A stretch of 64,000 nucleotides of DNA from Stercorarius parasiticus. Taxonomy: Eukaryota; Chordata; Aves; Charadriiformes; Stercorariidae. The notes below the pieces were generated by a model. That model did not search any database and was not told the DNA's origin. It saw nothing but the letters and a program-made list of their open reading frames with translations. The stretch covers positions 399,051-463,050 of the forward strand of contig VWZL01000274.1 of assembly GCA_013396915.1 (NCBI GenBank), in the 5' to 3' direction. Shown here piece by piece: positions 1 to 13,557 of this stretch. Each line of letters opens with the position of its first letter. Positions within the stretch are counted from its first letter, which is position 1. A program made the position numbers and the translations under genes.

Positions 1-3000
1 GGCTCTGGGAATTCCTCACCTTTTGGCTTTTTTCTTTTTTTTTTGCATATCTAAGATGCTGCTCTCCCTGGACTGCTGTGTCCTTTGCTCTGCAGTGCTT
101 AGTTCAGGCTCCCTGCAGGGATGCTTGCACTCGTGACAGCAAAGAGAAGGGCTGGCCTCCATTTTTTTTCCCTGGACCCAATGCTGCACCTTTAATTTGC
201 CTACTGGTTTGAATCTGGGCCCCTTCTGCTATGGCAGCACTTGCAAGCAGGTGACATTACAAATAAATTTTAACAGAACAACCAAGCACACTATTGTAAT
301 GTTGTTAGGGTTTTTTGCTGCTTGGGGGAAAAAAAAAAAAGAGTTGTAAATATTCCCTGGCTTTCAGCAAGCAGGAAATGGACTGTCCCCAGCTGATGGA
401 CTGTGCTGAGTATGTCAGTTCCTGACTCATTTCAAACTCAACAGCCACTTCATAACATAAGCATTTGGGTAATTCTTTAAAAGGAAAGGGAAGCGTTGTT
501 CCATCCCACTGGAAATAAGTAAAGGAGACTTTCAGAGCTTACTAACTGTGTGGTGACTCAGCAAAGAAAGGAGTCTCATCAGCTCACCTGGCCCTGCCAG
601 TTAGCTGAACTGACTGCTGCTCCTGCAGTATCACAGATTGGCAAGCATCACCTCCTGGTGACAGGGAACGGTCCAGAAGGAGTTGATGGGTAAGCCTCCA
701 GTGGGAGACCTCTCTTGGATTGTAGCTGCAATCTGCCCCCTCTGAAGCAGAGTGCTTTGGTCTCTACCAAAGGCAGCTTTGCTGATTTATCTCTGCACGG
801 TTGTGAAGGATCGGCAGAAACCTTGCCAAAAGGCCCTGGCGGCTCCTACCCAGTTCTGGGCCAGCTTCCAGGAGAAGACATCTCTGAGGGGAGCACAGGC
901 TTCCGCTGCCCTGCAGCACTGGGGAGTGCTGGTCACTGAAGGGCTCACGCAACACTTCATTTCTATAGGAATTTTCCTAAATAGCTTCCTTAAACAATTC
1001 TTTAAAGTGATTTGCTCATGCAAGTTTGGACAAAGCATTAGAAAAACAGATCCCATCTTCTCTAGAAACTCTTGTGAGCAGAGCAATAAGGGTAATTAGA
1101 ATTGATGAGGCAACGCAGAGAGTTTTAGCACCTAACTCACCATTTTACTGAAGATGCAGCCTCTGAGAGAAACAGGGTGAGAGCAAAGTGCTCTTGTACA
1201 TCCCGGATGGCTTGTGCTATCCAGCTAAGCAAATCCCATCCCCTCAGAAGTGAGTCTTCCCTAACTGCAATCCAGCAGCACCTGCCTAGAAATTCCTCCT
1301 TTCTGTAACAAAATGCTCCCTTATGTAAAAAAGAAAAAAAAAAAAAGAAAAGAACCGAAACAAACAAAAACCGCCACCTAAATATACAACCTCCCCCATC
1401 ACAATCTTCCATGCATTGGGATATTTTGCTGCACAATCTACCAAGGAAGTTTCAGGACCAAGCACTGCTCCTATTACTGCAGTGGAGTGTGGCAGCACAT
1501 ATCTGGCCCACGGACAGCAGGCACATCTCTCTGTTTGGGAAACAGCAAGCCTTCCAGCTCTAATGGTTTGGTTTGTTACTTGTTATGGTGTATTAGCATG
1601 GGTTTTGTGTCAGCCTTCTCTGCATTTCACTCTGTCCCAAAGGTTGCTCCTCTGTAGGACATTTGCCAAAGTCTGAGCAACTGGGACTGCAGGATGAAAG
1701 CTACCAATAATCTAATTTAATTCCTCTGAAGGCAAATGTTCAAAGAGTTAGGATCCACAGGTCCTAAGTAACTAGTAAAATGAAGTGATGAGAAGTCCAA
1801 GGGGAGGATACTTGGCCAAGTTCTAGTACTGGTTATACAGTATAAATCCAAAATAACTCCACAGACTTTGTTCTCCATGTTATTAAATCCACATACCCGA
1901 AACTATTTAGCCCCCCTTTTTTTTAATCTTTTTTTCTAGGTGGACAAAATAGCTTGCAGTCATTTGGACCTGATTCTGCTTTTACAGAGACAGGTGTGTA
2001 TGATGAGCAAAAGCATGCAGTTGTGCTAGAGACAAGCTCTGTGTGTTAAAAAGTCAAGAATCATATCCATTTCTTATGCAGATATGATGCTTTCAAAGCA
2101 GTTTCACAGATATACCTGATTCAGGAGACAGGTAAGGTAAAAGAATAGATAGTTCTCAGTTTGGAATAAAATTGCATTAAAAACTATCTTCACCTTTGGT
2201 TGTGGTGAAATTTTGTGCCAGAGATGGGGAAAAAACCCCAACCCACCTACCAGGGACTGGCATGCCCATCTTGCACAGTACTTGCTTCTTCTCTAGTGGT
2301 CTGGGTCCTGACTGTACAGACCAAGAAGGACTAGAGGTCACAGGTGTACTGTGCACATCTGAACATGGACTCCTTCCCCAGACCCAGAGAAAACCAGAAA
2401 TCATCTCTCTCATTTTTTGCCTGTGAGATGCTCTTCCTTATTTCTAACACGGACAAGACTTAGACTCTGAGATTTTGCCTTTTTCCTTAGATTAACATCT
2501 CCACTCTTTCAGTTCACCCACCACTGAGGCCCCAAATATTGGGCCGGTAGGAAAATGTCGCACCATCGCCCTCCTCCCCTGACTCTCCTACCTTTTTTTT
2601 GGGTGATGTTGAGGCAGTGCTCTGCATCCCGCACAGCTGCTAAGATGAAAAAAAAGAGAAAGAAGCAAGCTGCAGAGGTTTAATATGAAACAGGCAGCAT
2701 GACCAAAAATACCACATTTATAGATTCATATCTTGAGCCTAATTCAAATCCATTGCACAAAAGCCCCCAAAGGGAAACGTGCATAAAAGACTCGTCCAGG
2801 TTGGCTGCTGCACACACTGCTTTCCACGGTTTTCAGGCACTGGTGTTGCCAGAGCATCGTTGTTGGGCACCCTCACACCTCCACCTTCTAACCACTAAGG
2901 CTCCCTGCTGCTGGGGACAGAGCCCAGCAGCACTGCAATGCTATGGTATGGCTGGGTGGAAAAACTCTTCTTCAGCTCCTCTCTCCCAAACCATGGTCTT

Positions 3001-6000
3001 GAGAGGCTGTTAGAAGCAGTAAAAAAAAAAAAAAAAAAGAAATCTCTTCTTCCTGAGAACTGCTGATGTTTTGCCATTTGTTTCCATTACTGATTGGCTC
3101 AGGGGAAGTAAGAATATCATAACTTCTTGCAGGAAGACCTTTTCCACAAAAATTATTTGATTTGGGAATATATTTAATTTCAAAAAGATAAAAACATCTA
3201 CTTTTGATGTTGTTCTGCTGTGTTATATTATTAGATCATATTTGAAATAGTGAAGTCAAAACAAGCCATTTTACCTTATCAGGACGACAGGTTTCAATAT
3301 TATGAAAATGAAACAATTGAGCACTATTGAGAGAGAATGAAAAAGTCACCTCAGAGCATTTGGACCTTCCCACTAAAGTTTAACAGCATGGCCTTGTTCC
3401 CACTGAATGTTTGGATTCCAAGAAAATCAGTTTGACAAAAAAATTTTTATCCAGATCTGTTTGTTAGAGAACAGGAAAGAATAATCCCCCCTCTCTTCTT
3501 TCTGCTACCTGCCCTCACACAGACTGTGGGATTCCTGTTTGGGGTGAGCCTGTGCAGACCCACAGAATAAGCACATGCAGGTGCTGTGGGGCAGAGGTGG
3601 AAGAGTGGGACAGGCCCCGGGAGTGATTTCTTCATGTGGAAAGTGCACTTCATATGAAGGTTGGGAAGCCCTCCAAGGGGAAAGAGGTGCTCGAGAGCAA
3701 CAGAAGAAATAACACTGGCAGGACTTGGGATAGTTTATCTGCCGATCAATAGCCAAGAATGATTTCCCAGTGAAGTCGAATAAGCTGAAGAGTGGCAAAT
3801 AAAATAATGAATAGCAGCTAAGTGATAACTTGTCAGAAAATTTAGAGGCGATTGAGAATTTTCTGCCAGAGTATTTGTGCAATTAAAAGTAGTTTTCATG
3901 AAACTGAAGTTTTCCAGAGGAAGTTTGCAGAAATCTTTGTACTATCTGCTGGGGGTAAAAATCCTGATGGAAAGATTTCAACCTGCTCAGTGCTTGTCCA
4001 AGTTCCCAGACTCTTCTTCAGGCTCTCGGTATCTTTTATAAGTTAGGTGCTATGGAGAAACTATAAACCTCATGAAACCCCTTTGGCTGACATGTTCCAA
4101 GAAGTCATAGATGGGCCACAACAGCAATGCAGCACAGGAGGTGTAGACTAGCCTGGAAAACCCAGGATGGGGTGGACTGCTGGAACTACAACTCCTGTGA
4201 GTCAGTATGATATGTAGGCAAATCCAAGTCTCTGTTGATTTGAGCAGAACAAATGATTTTGTCATTTCCTGATTGAATCCTTTCCAAACTGTCCATTCCA
4301 TTAGAAAACATGATATTCAGACTTTTTTTGTCCTGCTTTGGAATAAAAACAAATGTCAGAGTATTGGGAATCTCTCCCTCTTTTTCCTGGTTGAAAGTCT
4401 AATTCTCAAGTAGCTCTGGGTGCTGGGCAGAGGAGTGTCTGTGCGCGGCATGTGAGCCACACACTTCCAGCCTGATGCCCTGCTCCGTATGCCTCTCTCT
4501 GGCTGTCCTTGTCATGGAGCAATGGTCCCTTTGTGGGTTTCAAAGAGAGGCAGAAAAGGAGTGGAAACGTGCCGTTCGCTTCTGTGCTCTGTGAGGATTT
4601 TCTGAAGAGCGTCCAGGTTGCTCATTGCAATCAACTACCCTTTATTCATTGACATTAAGGGAAAGCAGACATTTGAGATATTCATGTCATGAGCACCGTG
4701 TGGCTTTTATGCCTTCTCTTCCAAGGCAGCTAGATTGCTGAAGGCCAGAAGACACTCTGAGACACACTGCTGTAAATCACGAGCATTTCCCTAGGCCCGC
4801 AGTGCAGAGCGAGCAGAATCAGGCCCTCCCACTGAAGACACAGCATTGCCGGGGACATAGCTGGGGACTTTCATTTGTTTGCAATTAGGTGCTGGCACTG
4901 GGAAATCCCTGAAGTCACCATGGTCTCCGGGCAACAGATAAAGCTTTTGTCTTTGCACAGACAGAAGGCAGAGCAGGCCAAGCCAACGCATAGTGTGTGA
5001 GCACTGGGAAGCCTGATGAAAGGCAGTAAAGAATGTCCAAAGTCAGCAACAAATAATATGGCAGCAGGAAAGATAAATCTTAAAGTAGTTAAAAGTGAGG
5101 AAGGAGGGAGGGGAAGCGGAGGGGAGGGAGAGGAGGAGCCAGGATGGCTGGGTGCCCAAAGCTGTGATACACGGGGTGAGCGCTGCTAAGACTCACATGG
5201 GAGCCGGCCACGTGGGAACCGTGCAGAGCGAGCTGCGCAGCTCAGACTTACCCATCTCCTGCCCGCAGAGCATCCCTCTCCAGGCTTTATCTCTTGTAAC
5301 TGAATGACTGGGAAGCCTTGCTTCTCCTTGTCACTTCTCCATTATCTTTTTACACTACTCCACCCTTCCAAGGAACTGAAATACTTTCTGTTAACCGAAT
5401 CTTGCATATGGTGAAAGAGGAGAAAGTGACATTAGATGATTTGTTCTTCTTTACTTGCTTGACAAGACATCCCGTGTCTGGTGTGATACTTCTCCAACAC
5501 CCAACGAAGAGATAGAGATTTGCATTCCTTGCAGCATGTATATTCGATTAAGAGCCCAACAGAGCAGATCTTCGACCATGAAATCTATCAGGTAGGGACT
5601 TGTCTTTATGACTTTGTGTTTGTGCAACGCCTGCACAGTGAGGCCTTGGCCCAGTGATAGTAATGATGGACAGAGAGAAAATCAAACTGGGAGATGGGAT
5701 GCAAGAGTAAGGGAGTGCAGGCTTGCACAATAGATAAGTTCTGGAAATGCCCCTGGAATCTCCTCCCTTTCTTGGCACAACCAGATGTCTGCTCTGGAGG
5801 TCCCAAGGGGCTGGGGAGGGTACCCGTCCTTCAGTAACAGGGCTGGGGTAGCTTGCTTAGCAGGCAATAAGGCAGATAGAAGGAACACTGGGACAACCAA
5901 GCTGAGGAAAGCACTGAAAGTTACTATGACGACCTTAATTTTGAATGTGGGTACTTCGCATGATGGTAGTCATCCAGCTGCTTTTATGGCTGTAGATCTG

Positions 6001-7569
6001 GCATACAGGGTTTGATTCCTGTTTGCGTTCATAGTATTTATCTTTTGAAGAAAATAAGTATATTATTTCCTCTCTTTTTCCTCCTTCTTTTCCAAATATT
6101 TTGTGCAGAACTATTTTACTAGTGCTCTGCCCTGTGGGAAGGCTCTAATTTAGAAAACGTGGGCCAGGCTACGCAATGGGGCTTGGCATTTGCTCATGTA
6201 AGTAGTCTTCCCTTTGCGTAGGAATTGTACAGCGTAGTCTGAAGTATTTTAAGTGTCTCTCTGGTGCCCAGAGGCAATCAGATAGCGTGTGCCTAGATGT
6301 TAAACTTATATTCATTTTATGTATTGCTGTGGTACTTCGTGTGGAAGGACTTGGTGATTTGGGTTTTGTTACACACTCTGAACCACATCCAGAGAGTCCT
6401 TCCTTCAGATTTGCTGTTTTTACAGGCAACGTACAAACACATTTCAGCACAGCCAAAATCTTCTTCCAGGCACTGCAATAAATCACGCGGCATGCTAGGC
6501 AGCTGGAAGTGATTGCAGATCTTTGGGGTGGAAGAATCACACACATTTTGGAGGTTTCAGTCAGCTACAGCAGTATTTTAAACCTCTCTCCTTCTGTTCT
6601 TAGGTTGTGTTCTTCCACCTCTCCACAGACTGTGCTAGACTTCAAGCCGTAGTGGTCTGGCTTGGTTTTGCTGAAAGCCTAAAAGACCCTATTCGTTCTG
6701 CCAGCTCACAACACCAGCACATGTTTCAGGTCACTCTTTGCTGGCAGTGGGAAGGAAGCAGTAACAGGTCACCGTTTTTCCTCAGCAGCTACAGTGCAGA
6801 ACGCCTGGCTGTAGAGGGAGGCAGTGGAAGGCACGAGAGCTGAGGACACGCTGATGAGCCAAAGGGTGGTGTTGTGTCAGGCAGGGGACGACAGATCAGA
6901 CTTCACAGATGGGAATGAGTCCAAGAGCATAAGCCAAAGAGCTCCACAGCAGCGTTCAGGCAGCTCCTCCCCTAAAGGGCCCTGGATCCTGCTCTGATAC
7001 AGTGGCTGCAAAGGACAGAAAATAAATGTCCTACCACCTCTTTCAGAGCCTGGAAATAGACCACCATCCCAAGCCAGAGCTCACCAACAAGTGTGAGGAA
7101 GCTGGAAGGTGCTGATGACTTGTCACTTGAGCTTTGGCAGCTGGGGTTGAGAGGAAAGAGGAGGTCCTCAAAGAGACAAAGGAGAGAATGAAGGACAAAT
7201 AAGGGTCGGGGTAAAAGGGGACAAAAGAAGCCACTCAGGGAGCTCCTACAAGAAAAGATCACCAGTGTGAGCACTCCTGCCAGAGGGGACCTATGTGAGC
7301 AGACACCCCCCTCCAGAGTCAAGGGGGTGCATGGAGCAGGGACAGGGCTGCAGCCCTCTCTTGCTGCCATGCCTCCGTCCCTCCAGCTGAAGGGCAACCT
7401 TTGTGACCAGAAATAGAGGCCTTTTACCCCAAATCTGTCTCCTGTGTAACAGCAGGAGCCATCCTCAGCCTCGGTCCAAGCAGTGCTGGGATGGCTGATG
7501 AGGTACTGGTGTTATTAATCACAGACAGGCTAAGGAATGCTCCCTTGGAACCGGGGCTTTCTCCATATG
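1..7569. other. Non-coding DNA downstream of CXCL12; no gene recognised
   Basis: No exon with a recognisable domain and paired splice sites was seen. The stretch contains short homopolymer runs (for example A-tracts near 330, 1325 and 3020) and a G-rich purine tract at 5091-5140. Frames up to 141 codons occur on either strand but look like chance frames. Confidence 0.7.
5091..5140 (+). repeat. Purine-rich tract with G-quadruplex pattern
   Basis: This near-continuous GA stretch contains four G-runs (3, 4, 4 and 3 G) separated by short loops. It is simple sequence; any structure is predicted only. Confidence 0.6.
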
Positions 7570-7915
7570 GATTGCTGAAGCCAGAGGGATCATTAGCTCA
7601 TCTTGTCTGACCCTATTGGTAACAGAGGCAAGAGAACTTCACCCCATGTCTCCTGAGAGCCCAGAAAGCTGTATGTGGCTAACACCACGGCGTTCAGCCC
7701 CTATCTGAAGACATAGGAAGGATTGGGGCTTTCCCCCCCTCTCTTGGGGAACGTGTTCCAAAGGCTAATCAGTTCCACACTTAGAAATCTGTTTTCAGTT
7801 TGAATTTCTCTGGCTTCAGCTTCTAGACCTTGTTAGTTTTGGGGTTTTTTGTTTTTTGTTTTTTCATTTTGCCTTTGCTAGTCTCAAAGCTACATATTTG
7901 TTTTGTCTGAGGGAC
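7570..7915 (-). repeat. Old, degenerate CR1-like LINE fragment
   Basis: On the plus strand it reads TCATCTTGTCTGACCC, then ACAGAGGCAAGAGAACTTCACCCC, CTCCTGAGAGCCCAGAAA, CAGTTTGAATTTCTCTGGCTTCAGCTTC and GCCTTTGCTAGTCTC. This order is familiar from ancient amniote CR1 3' ends inserted in reverse. Many substitutions and a T/G-rich insertion near 7840-7865 show its age. Confidence 0.55.
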
Positions 7916-9439
7916 TCTCGGGATGACTTGAGAGCAAGTAGCTTTATAAAACAGGAAGATACTCACCAGAAGCTAGGACTGAACCTAGTCGTGTAGCATC
8001 ACAGCAGCTCCTAGGTAACATCCTCAGTGGTAACACCCTCAGTGGCAACATCCCCATCCAGTCCCAAGAAGCAAGGGCATTTCCCATGCTGTCTTCTGAC
8101 CTATACCACGCCAGTGCCTAATAAATCCAAACCATAATGAGTGTCAGGATGGCTGAGGCCACAAATGCAGCTGATTTCCTTCAGCTTGCTAATATGGGAA
8201 AGCTGCCTATGAAGAGAGCCAGATGTGCTAATAAGGTGGGTTCACCTCTAATTCCTAGGCAGTTTGCAGCTACATTGCCATGATGCTTTGCTGAGGAACT
8301 AGGAACCCAAACTTTCACATTCAGGAGAAAAGACCTGACGAAAGGAACAGCAAAGTGCTCCAAAGATTATGGGGCCTTTCCTTAATATTAATGTGTAATT
8401 TTGTAGCTAATTACTCCCAATGCTTTTCCCAGTGGCCTGGGAATCTCTCACTGACCATCTGCACTCACAATTACCTGCTCAGTTTTTCATTATCTCTCAC
8501 TAAATCATTCCTGGATTTGCAAAGGGTTAATCAGTCATCTGGGTTTCCTTTTTTGCAAGTCTTTTGCTTTGCGTCAGTTTGGCCAAGCAATATTTATTGA
8601 ATAAGAAGCTCAGTAAGGCTCAAGCACTGTTTCATTGCTCTATTAAGTTATCCCTAACCTTTGCTCCAGCCAGAGCTGTATGTGGTGCTGGGATTCACCT
8701 GTGTCGTGGAAGTGGCTGAAGGGAGGAGGACTGGCATGTTGGAGCAGGGCAGCAGTGGAGGGAGCAGGATGATCTGAGGAAATATTTTGCCCCTGCCATG
8801 GGGACTCAGAGATGGGGGAAGGCACTAACAAAAGCCAGTTTTCAACTCATGGTCTTGAAACTGACAGCAAATTCCCTATGACATCATCCAAGTTAGGATT
8901 ATACCTCCAGGATCTCAGGCCAGTCCCATAAGCCTCTAAAACCATTCCCCACTCCAAAACTGTGGGAAATGTGTGTGCCCTGGGAAAGCCATCCCCAAGG
9001 TGGGTGATGTTCACAACATCTGCTCTTTTGTCAAACGCATCCCCTGACACCCCTCAGGCTCTTCATAGAAACCCTCAGATGATGATGGCATCCCTGTTGC
9101 TGGAGCAAAAGCAGCTCACAGTTTTCAGTTCCACTGAAGCTAACCCGCTGCAGGAGGTTGACTGTTGGGGGAAAAAAAATTAAAAAGAAGTCTGGGCTTT
9201 TGTTTAAGAGTAAATGGTTAAGTCTTTCCTTTGAAGATGGCACATTTCAATCCACTGGGCTGCTGGTCCCTGCCAAACCCCGTGGGCACTTTGCCTCGCA
9301 TTCCCTGCGGAGTCTGAGCCCATGGGGCTACACGGAAGCATCCTTGAAACTGGACACTTAAACTACACCTGGATGTTTTTTCTGATGGGAAGCTTTTAAC
9401 TGTTTGTATGTGAGGAAAACAAATTAGAAGCAAATAATA
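7916..9439. other. Non-coding DNA between the CR1 relic and the CXCL12 3' end
   Basis: No gene recognised. A short tandem repeat lies at 8016-8060. Confidence 0.65.
8016..8060 (+). repeat. Three tandem 15-bp units
   Basis: The units are TAACATCCTCAGTGG, TAACACCCTCAGTGG and CAACATCCCCATCCA. The first two differ at one base; the third is diverged. Confidence 0.7.
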
Positions 9440-9459
9440 ATTTCATTTGGATAGACATT

Positions 9460-9465
9460 TTTATT
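9460..9465 (-). terminator. CXCL12: Poly(A) signal AATAAA, distal end of CXCL12
   Basis: AATAAA on the minus strand lies within TTCTTAATAAAAATG. A U/GU-mixed stretch follows within about 40 bases. Cleavage is expected 10-30 bases downstream, near 9430-9450. Confidence 0.75.
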
Positions 9466-11372
9466 AAGAAAATTTTAAGTACATAGAGATTTATGGGAGA
9501 AATTACAACAATATAAAAGTGTTTCTTTTCAAAATATTCTATGAAAGGAGTAATTTCAAAAGCATAATACAACCCCTCCATAAAAGCTGCCTTACAGGAA
9601 CAAAAATACAAAACCCTTTTCACATTATTTGGGAAGATATTTCTTTTTACTTAATAAAAATATAAAGTACAGTATTTACCACATTCTGACAATACTGAGT
9701 TCTTAAGGAGTGGAAGATGGGAGGTTCATGCAGCCCTTTCACGATGATACGGTTTCTTCTCTGTGGCCACCAGAGTTTCATGTTTGCAGACAAAGCTTGT
9801 CTTGGTGGGATGTTAGTAATGAAAAAATTATAGATTTTAGGTGATGAGTTCTCAGAAACCCCTGGTTACTATAAATCACATCACTCAAAACAAGTTGCCA
9901 GAGAAAAGAAGGCTCCTCTAGGTGCTAACAAAGGGAAAATAGCAACAAAAACTTCTATAGGAACTGCATTTTCAACAAAATGTGTATATTTAACCTCAAA
10001 TATAGCCTTCATTGCAAAATGAACAGTCACCTTTGCTCAAACCACTTAGTTAAAAACACATCAGAAAGTCACCCTTCATCCTTCCTCAGGCAGAATTCAG
10101 ATAAGATATTCATACATACAAGTATAAAGCTCGTATAAATAAAAAATTGGCACAGCAATAAATACTATCTATTCTTTAAAAAAAACAATAATCCAACCTT
10201 ATGATTCAAGAGCTGCACTTTGAATATACCACACGGGACAATTTCACATTTATGGAAGCTGCTTTTTCAGCACCAGTTCGGCGTCATCTCTTTTCCCTCC
10301 TCTTCATGTGCGGTCCCTATGTCACTCCCATCTCCCCACGCTTCCTTTCCCTGATTCGGTCTTTGGTCAACAGTTAAAGGCAGAAAGGAAAATCGAGTGC
10401 TCTCCCCAAGTGGGTTTCTGCTACTTGTGCACAGGAGGAGCGGCGTGCGATGCACAGGGTGGCGCAGGGAGCCTGGGGCAGCCGCGGCATTGATTTCTCT
10501 AGTGCCAAGGGCACGGCTGCCCTCCCTGGTGCACCATGCAAATAATGCCAGGCAAAGAGCAATGCTTCCCACTCAAGGTTGAATTTTGGTCTAAAGCAAG
10601 AGAAAGCTTTTATCAGGTTCTCACTTAAGTCCTCGGTTACTCCTGGCCAGGTCTGTGCCAACCCTGCATTCACGCTGTGCTCAACCTTGCCCAGGCAAGG
10701 GAGGAACATAGTGCTGGCCCCCGAGAGCATCGCAATGCCCCGAGTGGTCTCAGCTACATGAGTAGTGAATCGGCACCAGCGCAGAAGTGTCAGGGCCTAG
10801 GTCACAGCGTAAATCTCAAGAAATGCCAGAGGCAGATGGCCCACAAGGCACCCAGACAACCACCACCTGGCTGTAGCTGTTCCCTAGCCTTGCAGGGAGC
10901 CCCTTTCCTTCCTGCTGCTACTCACGCATTTCTCCCAGAAGCAAATGCCCTTCCTTTAGCACAGTCTACCCCTGCAACGCTCACTAGTTTGCCCTCAGAG
11001 AAGGTTGACTGGTGACCCCATTATCTCTTCTTCCTGGCTATACTGTCCAGAGTTGGGACCCTGGGGTTTGGCCGGGGTGCTCCAGCACTGCCCATCTCAA
11101 TGCTTCTGTCAAAGTAGTCCATTTGCATTACAGCCCAGGCTGTAATGTGAGGCTGGCACATGCCCAGAGACCTTTCCCTGCAGGCACTGACCCCAGGTGA
11201 CTCCCTGTTAACGAGGACCGCAGTGGAGCACTGGCAAGGCTGTACAGTCACATCTACCCACCCCATCTTTTCACTGGAAAGCCTACCTTTCCCCTAGCAA
11301 CAAAATCTTTATGGCTCCTACCATCATTAGCAAGGTATGCTATTGAATCAAAACCAGAGGATTGTTTAATTC

Positions 11373-11378
11373 TTTATT
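11373..11378 (-). terminator. Internal poly(A) signal candidate in CXCL12 3' UTR
   Basis: A canonical AATAAA on the transcript strand lies about 2.2 kb after the beta stop codon. Whether it is used cannot be told from sequence alone. Confidence 0.3.
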
Positions 11379-13541
11379 TACTCCAATGGGAAGGAATCAG
11401 ACAAACTGTCCTTGGATGGGAAGCATGTATGAAGAATGCACTTTCCTGGGTGAGAAGGACAAGCTCCATGTCTGTGTCAGAACCAAGATTCTTCTACACT
11501 TTCCCCAAAGTCATTCTTGGCTTTGACACTCACATGTCCGCCTCTGGCAAACCACTAGCAATTGAGATGTTCATGTGGGGACAGGAAACGGATCCTAGGA
11601 TAGAAAGTACTGTCCAGGGAAGATACATGAAACTCTAGTTTTCTCATAAAAGTTCTTTTTGTCTTCACCATTACAACAGAGGATCTGATCCTACTCACAT
11701 CATTGAAATCAACACTCCAAGTCTCATCAAGTACAGTGGTACCAGACCTTTCAAAATGGAGATACAATATATTCAAAGCACCAGGTTGGTAAAAATAACA
11801 ATAGAATGAATGTCAAAATCACACACACATACATTTTAGGCACAGCAGTTGGTTTCTACTTTAAGGTAAATGAGGTGATGTGGTCCCAGCTGAAGCACTC
11901 TCTGTAATAGTATTGTTTTGCAGAGAGGAAAATACTTACAAGGTTTTTACTTGAATCCACATGGAAATAAGATAATCCCTGGCTAGCCAAAGTGCCTCTT
12001 TGGCACTAAAAGATACCTGCCACAAAAAGGAGTGCTTAGTGAAACACCGCTCTCAGTGTCCCCGACACAGGCTGTAGGGAAGAGGGAAGATTCCTTTTGA
12101 AGCAACCCGCTCAAAAAAAATAATACAATCTTACAACATTTTTTTGTTTACAATACACACACAGATACATACAAACACAAGCATTGTGCTGCACAAAAGT
12201 GCTTCCCCCCGGATCCCAGTGCGCAGCATAACGGTACTGCGTATACAGGTGGGAATTGGGAGAAATTTCTGGCTGAGAGAGGGTATTGGTGCAAGAAGTG
12301 GTCCCTGTCTCCGGGTGGACTTTGCAAAGGAAATGCCAGAGATCATCCTGTTCACGAGCAAACCAGGGCCATAACCGCTGGTGAACAGTGAGTGTTGGCC
12401 TTCATTTCCACACACGAGAAACACCACTCCTTCCACAAACTGGGCAGACCCTCTCTTGCCTCAGGCATCTCTTTTCTCCAAAGATATGGCCAGACATCCT
12501 CTTCTAGGTATCTCCAGAGCAATCAAAGATGTTACTGCCCTCAGGTAAGTATGATTGTTCAGTAGCCGAGGCTACAGCATCGTTGGTGAAGGGTCATGTG
12601 AATGCATCTCCGCCTACTTCAGTGCAAAGCTAGCCAGGCCAGCTGAAGCCACCTCCTGTGGATGAGTGGGAAGAGACACCTGGTGCGTGGCAGCATGTCC
12701 GACTTCTCCAGCAACTTGCAACATGATCGCATGGTTAGACACTTAATAACTCATTGCCTTTTGTGCTAAAATTTGTCATCAGAAACACAGGAACATAGGA
12801 AATGCCAGGTGACATCAGATCAGTGTTGTGGCTCCTAACTCACACAACTACTACAAACTAAGTACTAGGACCTTGCAATACCAGATGTGCATTGACCCAG
12901 CTGCTCATAGCTGTCACCAAGGTCTCTGATCTTCAGAGAAGGGCTTTATCCCTGTGGCCCTGAGTTTAATCCCTCACCCAAAACACCTATAAATGCCACG
13001 CGTGGTAATGTTGTTCACTTTCATCAATGTCTGACGCTTTTTAGCCTTCCTATGTTCTTGGCCTCAATGACTGCTGGAGGCAAGGAGTTCCTCCACTACT
13101 TACACAACATCATTGCACTGTACAGTTCATGTCCTTCTAGGTTTAAAACTCCAGGAGACTTGCATGAACCAAAAGAAAGTTAAATAAAGCAAGACCTCTA
13201 CATAGCAAAGGAAATAAAATATTATATAATAACGTAGGGTTAGTTTAAATTCATATTTGCCCTCAGTGCTAAGTAATAAACCAACCTGTATAAAAACATA
13301 TTTTTCTCAAATAGTTACATCTTACTATATAAAAATAGCACTGTGAAAGCAAGCTAATCTGTGCAAAAAAAAAGAAACACACACAAAAAACCGAACAAAC
13401 AAACAAAAACCTTTGGAAATGCATGAAGCGTTGCTTTGTGCTGCATGATAACTGTGAAATGTATTCATTCCCTAATACTGGTTATCTGCTCTCTGGGTCC
13501 TACAGTAAGAAATCCTGTAGACGGCTTACAATGCTTGACTC

Positions 13542-13557
13542 TTACATCTTGAACCTC
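13542..13557 (-). CDS. CXCL12: CXCL12 coding exon 4 (beta-isoform tail)
   Basis: This is a 16-nt coding piece. After the split codon for K89 it encodes R-F-K-M and then a TAA stop at 13544-13542. RFKM is the known four-residue extension of CXCL12-beta. The acceptor reads GTCAACAG behind a pyrimidine-rich stretch, and the phase matches exon 3 exactly. Immediately after the stop the transcript reads TTACTGTAGGACCCAG and, a little further on, CCAGTATTAGGGAA. From memory this resembles the start of the human beta 3' UTR, which supports the assignment. The beta form has higher heparin affinity and is more stable than alpha (family knowledge). Confidence 0.93.

Larger units (their letters stand above)
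9440..13541 (-). other. CXCL12: CXCL12 beta 3' UTR (exon 4)
   Basis: About 4.1 kb of non-coding exon follows the beta stop. It is AT-rich near both ends (about 13150-13400 and 9440-10230) and more mixed in the middle. Several U-rich and AUUUA-type stretches appear on the transcript strand, the sort of sequence bound by stability factors. From memory, the distal 600 bases look similar to the end of the human CXCL12 mRNA, for example an AATGTGGT..AATACTGTA stretch around 9670-9690 and CTTA.AATTTTC.TAATAAA at the end. That is why I extend the exon this far. An internal AATAAA at 11378-11373 could give a shorter form. No embedded gene or repeat was recognised. Confidence 0.82.

Noticed and set aside
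5990..6030. GGGTTTGATTCCT, resembling a tRNA T-arm
   Set aside because: No matching acceptor stem, D-arm or anticodon arm could be placed upstream within tRNA length.
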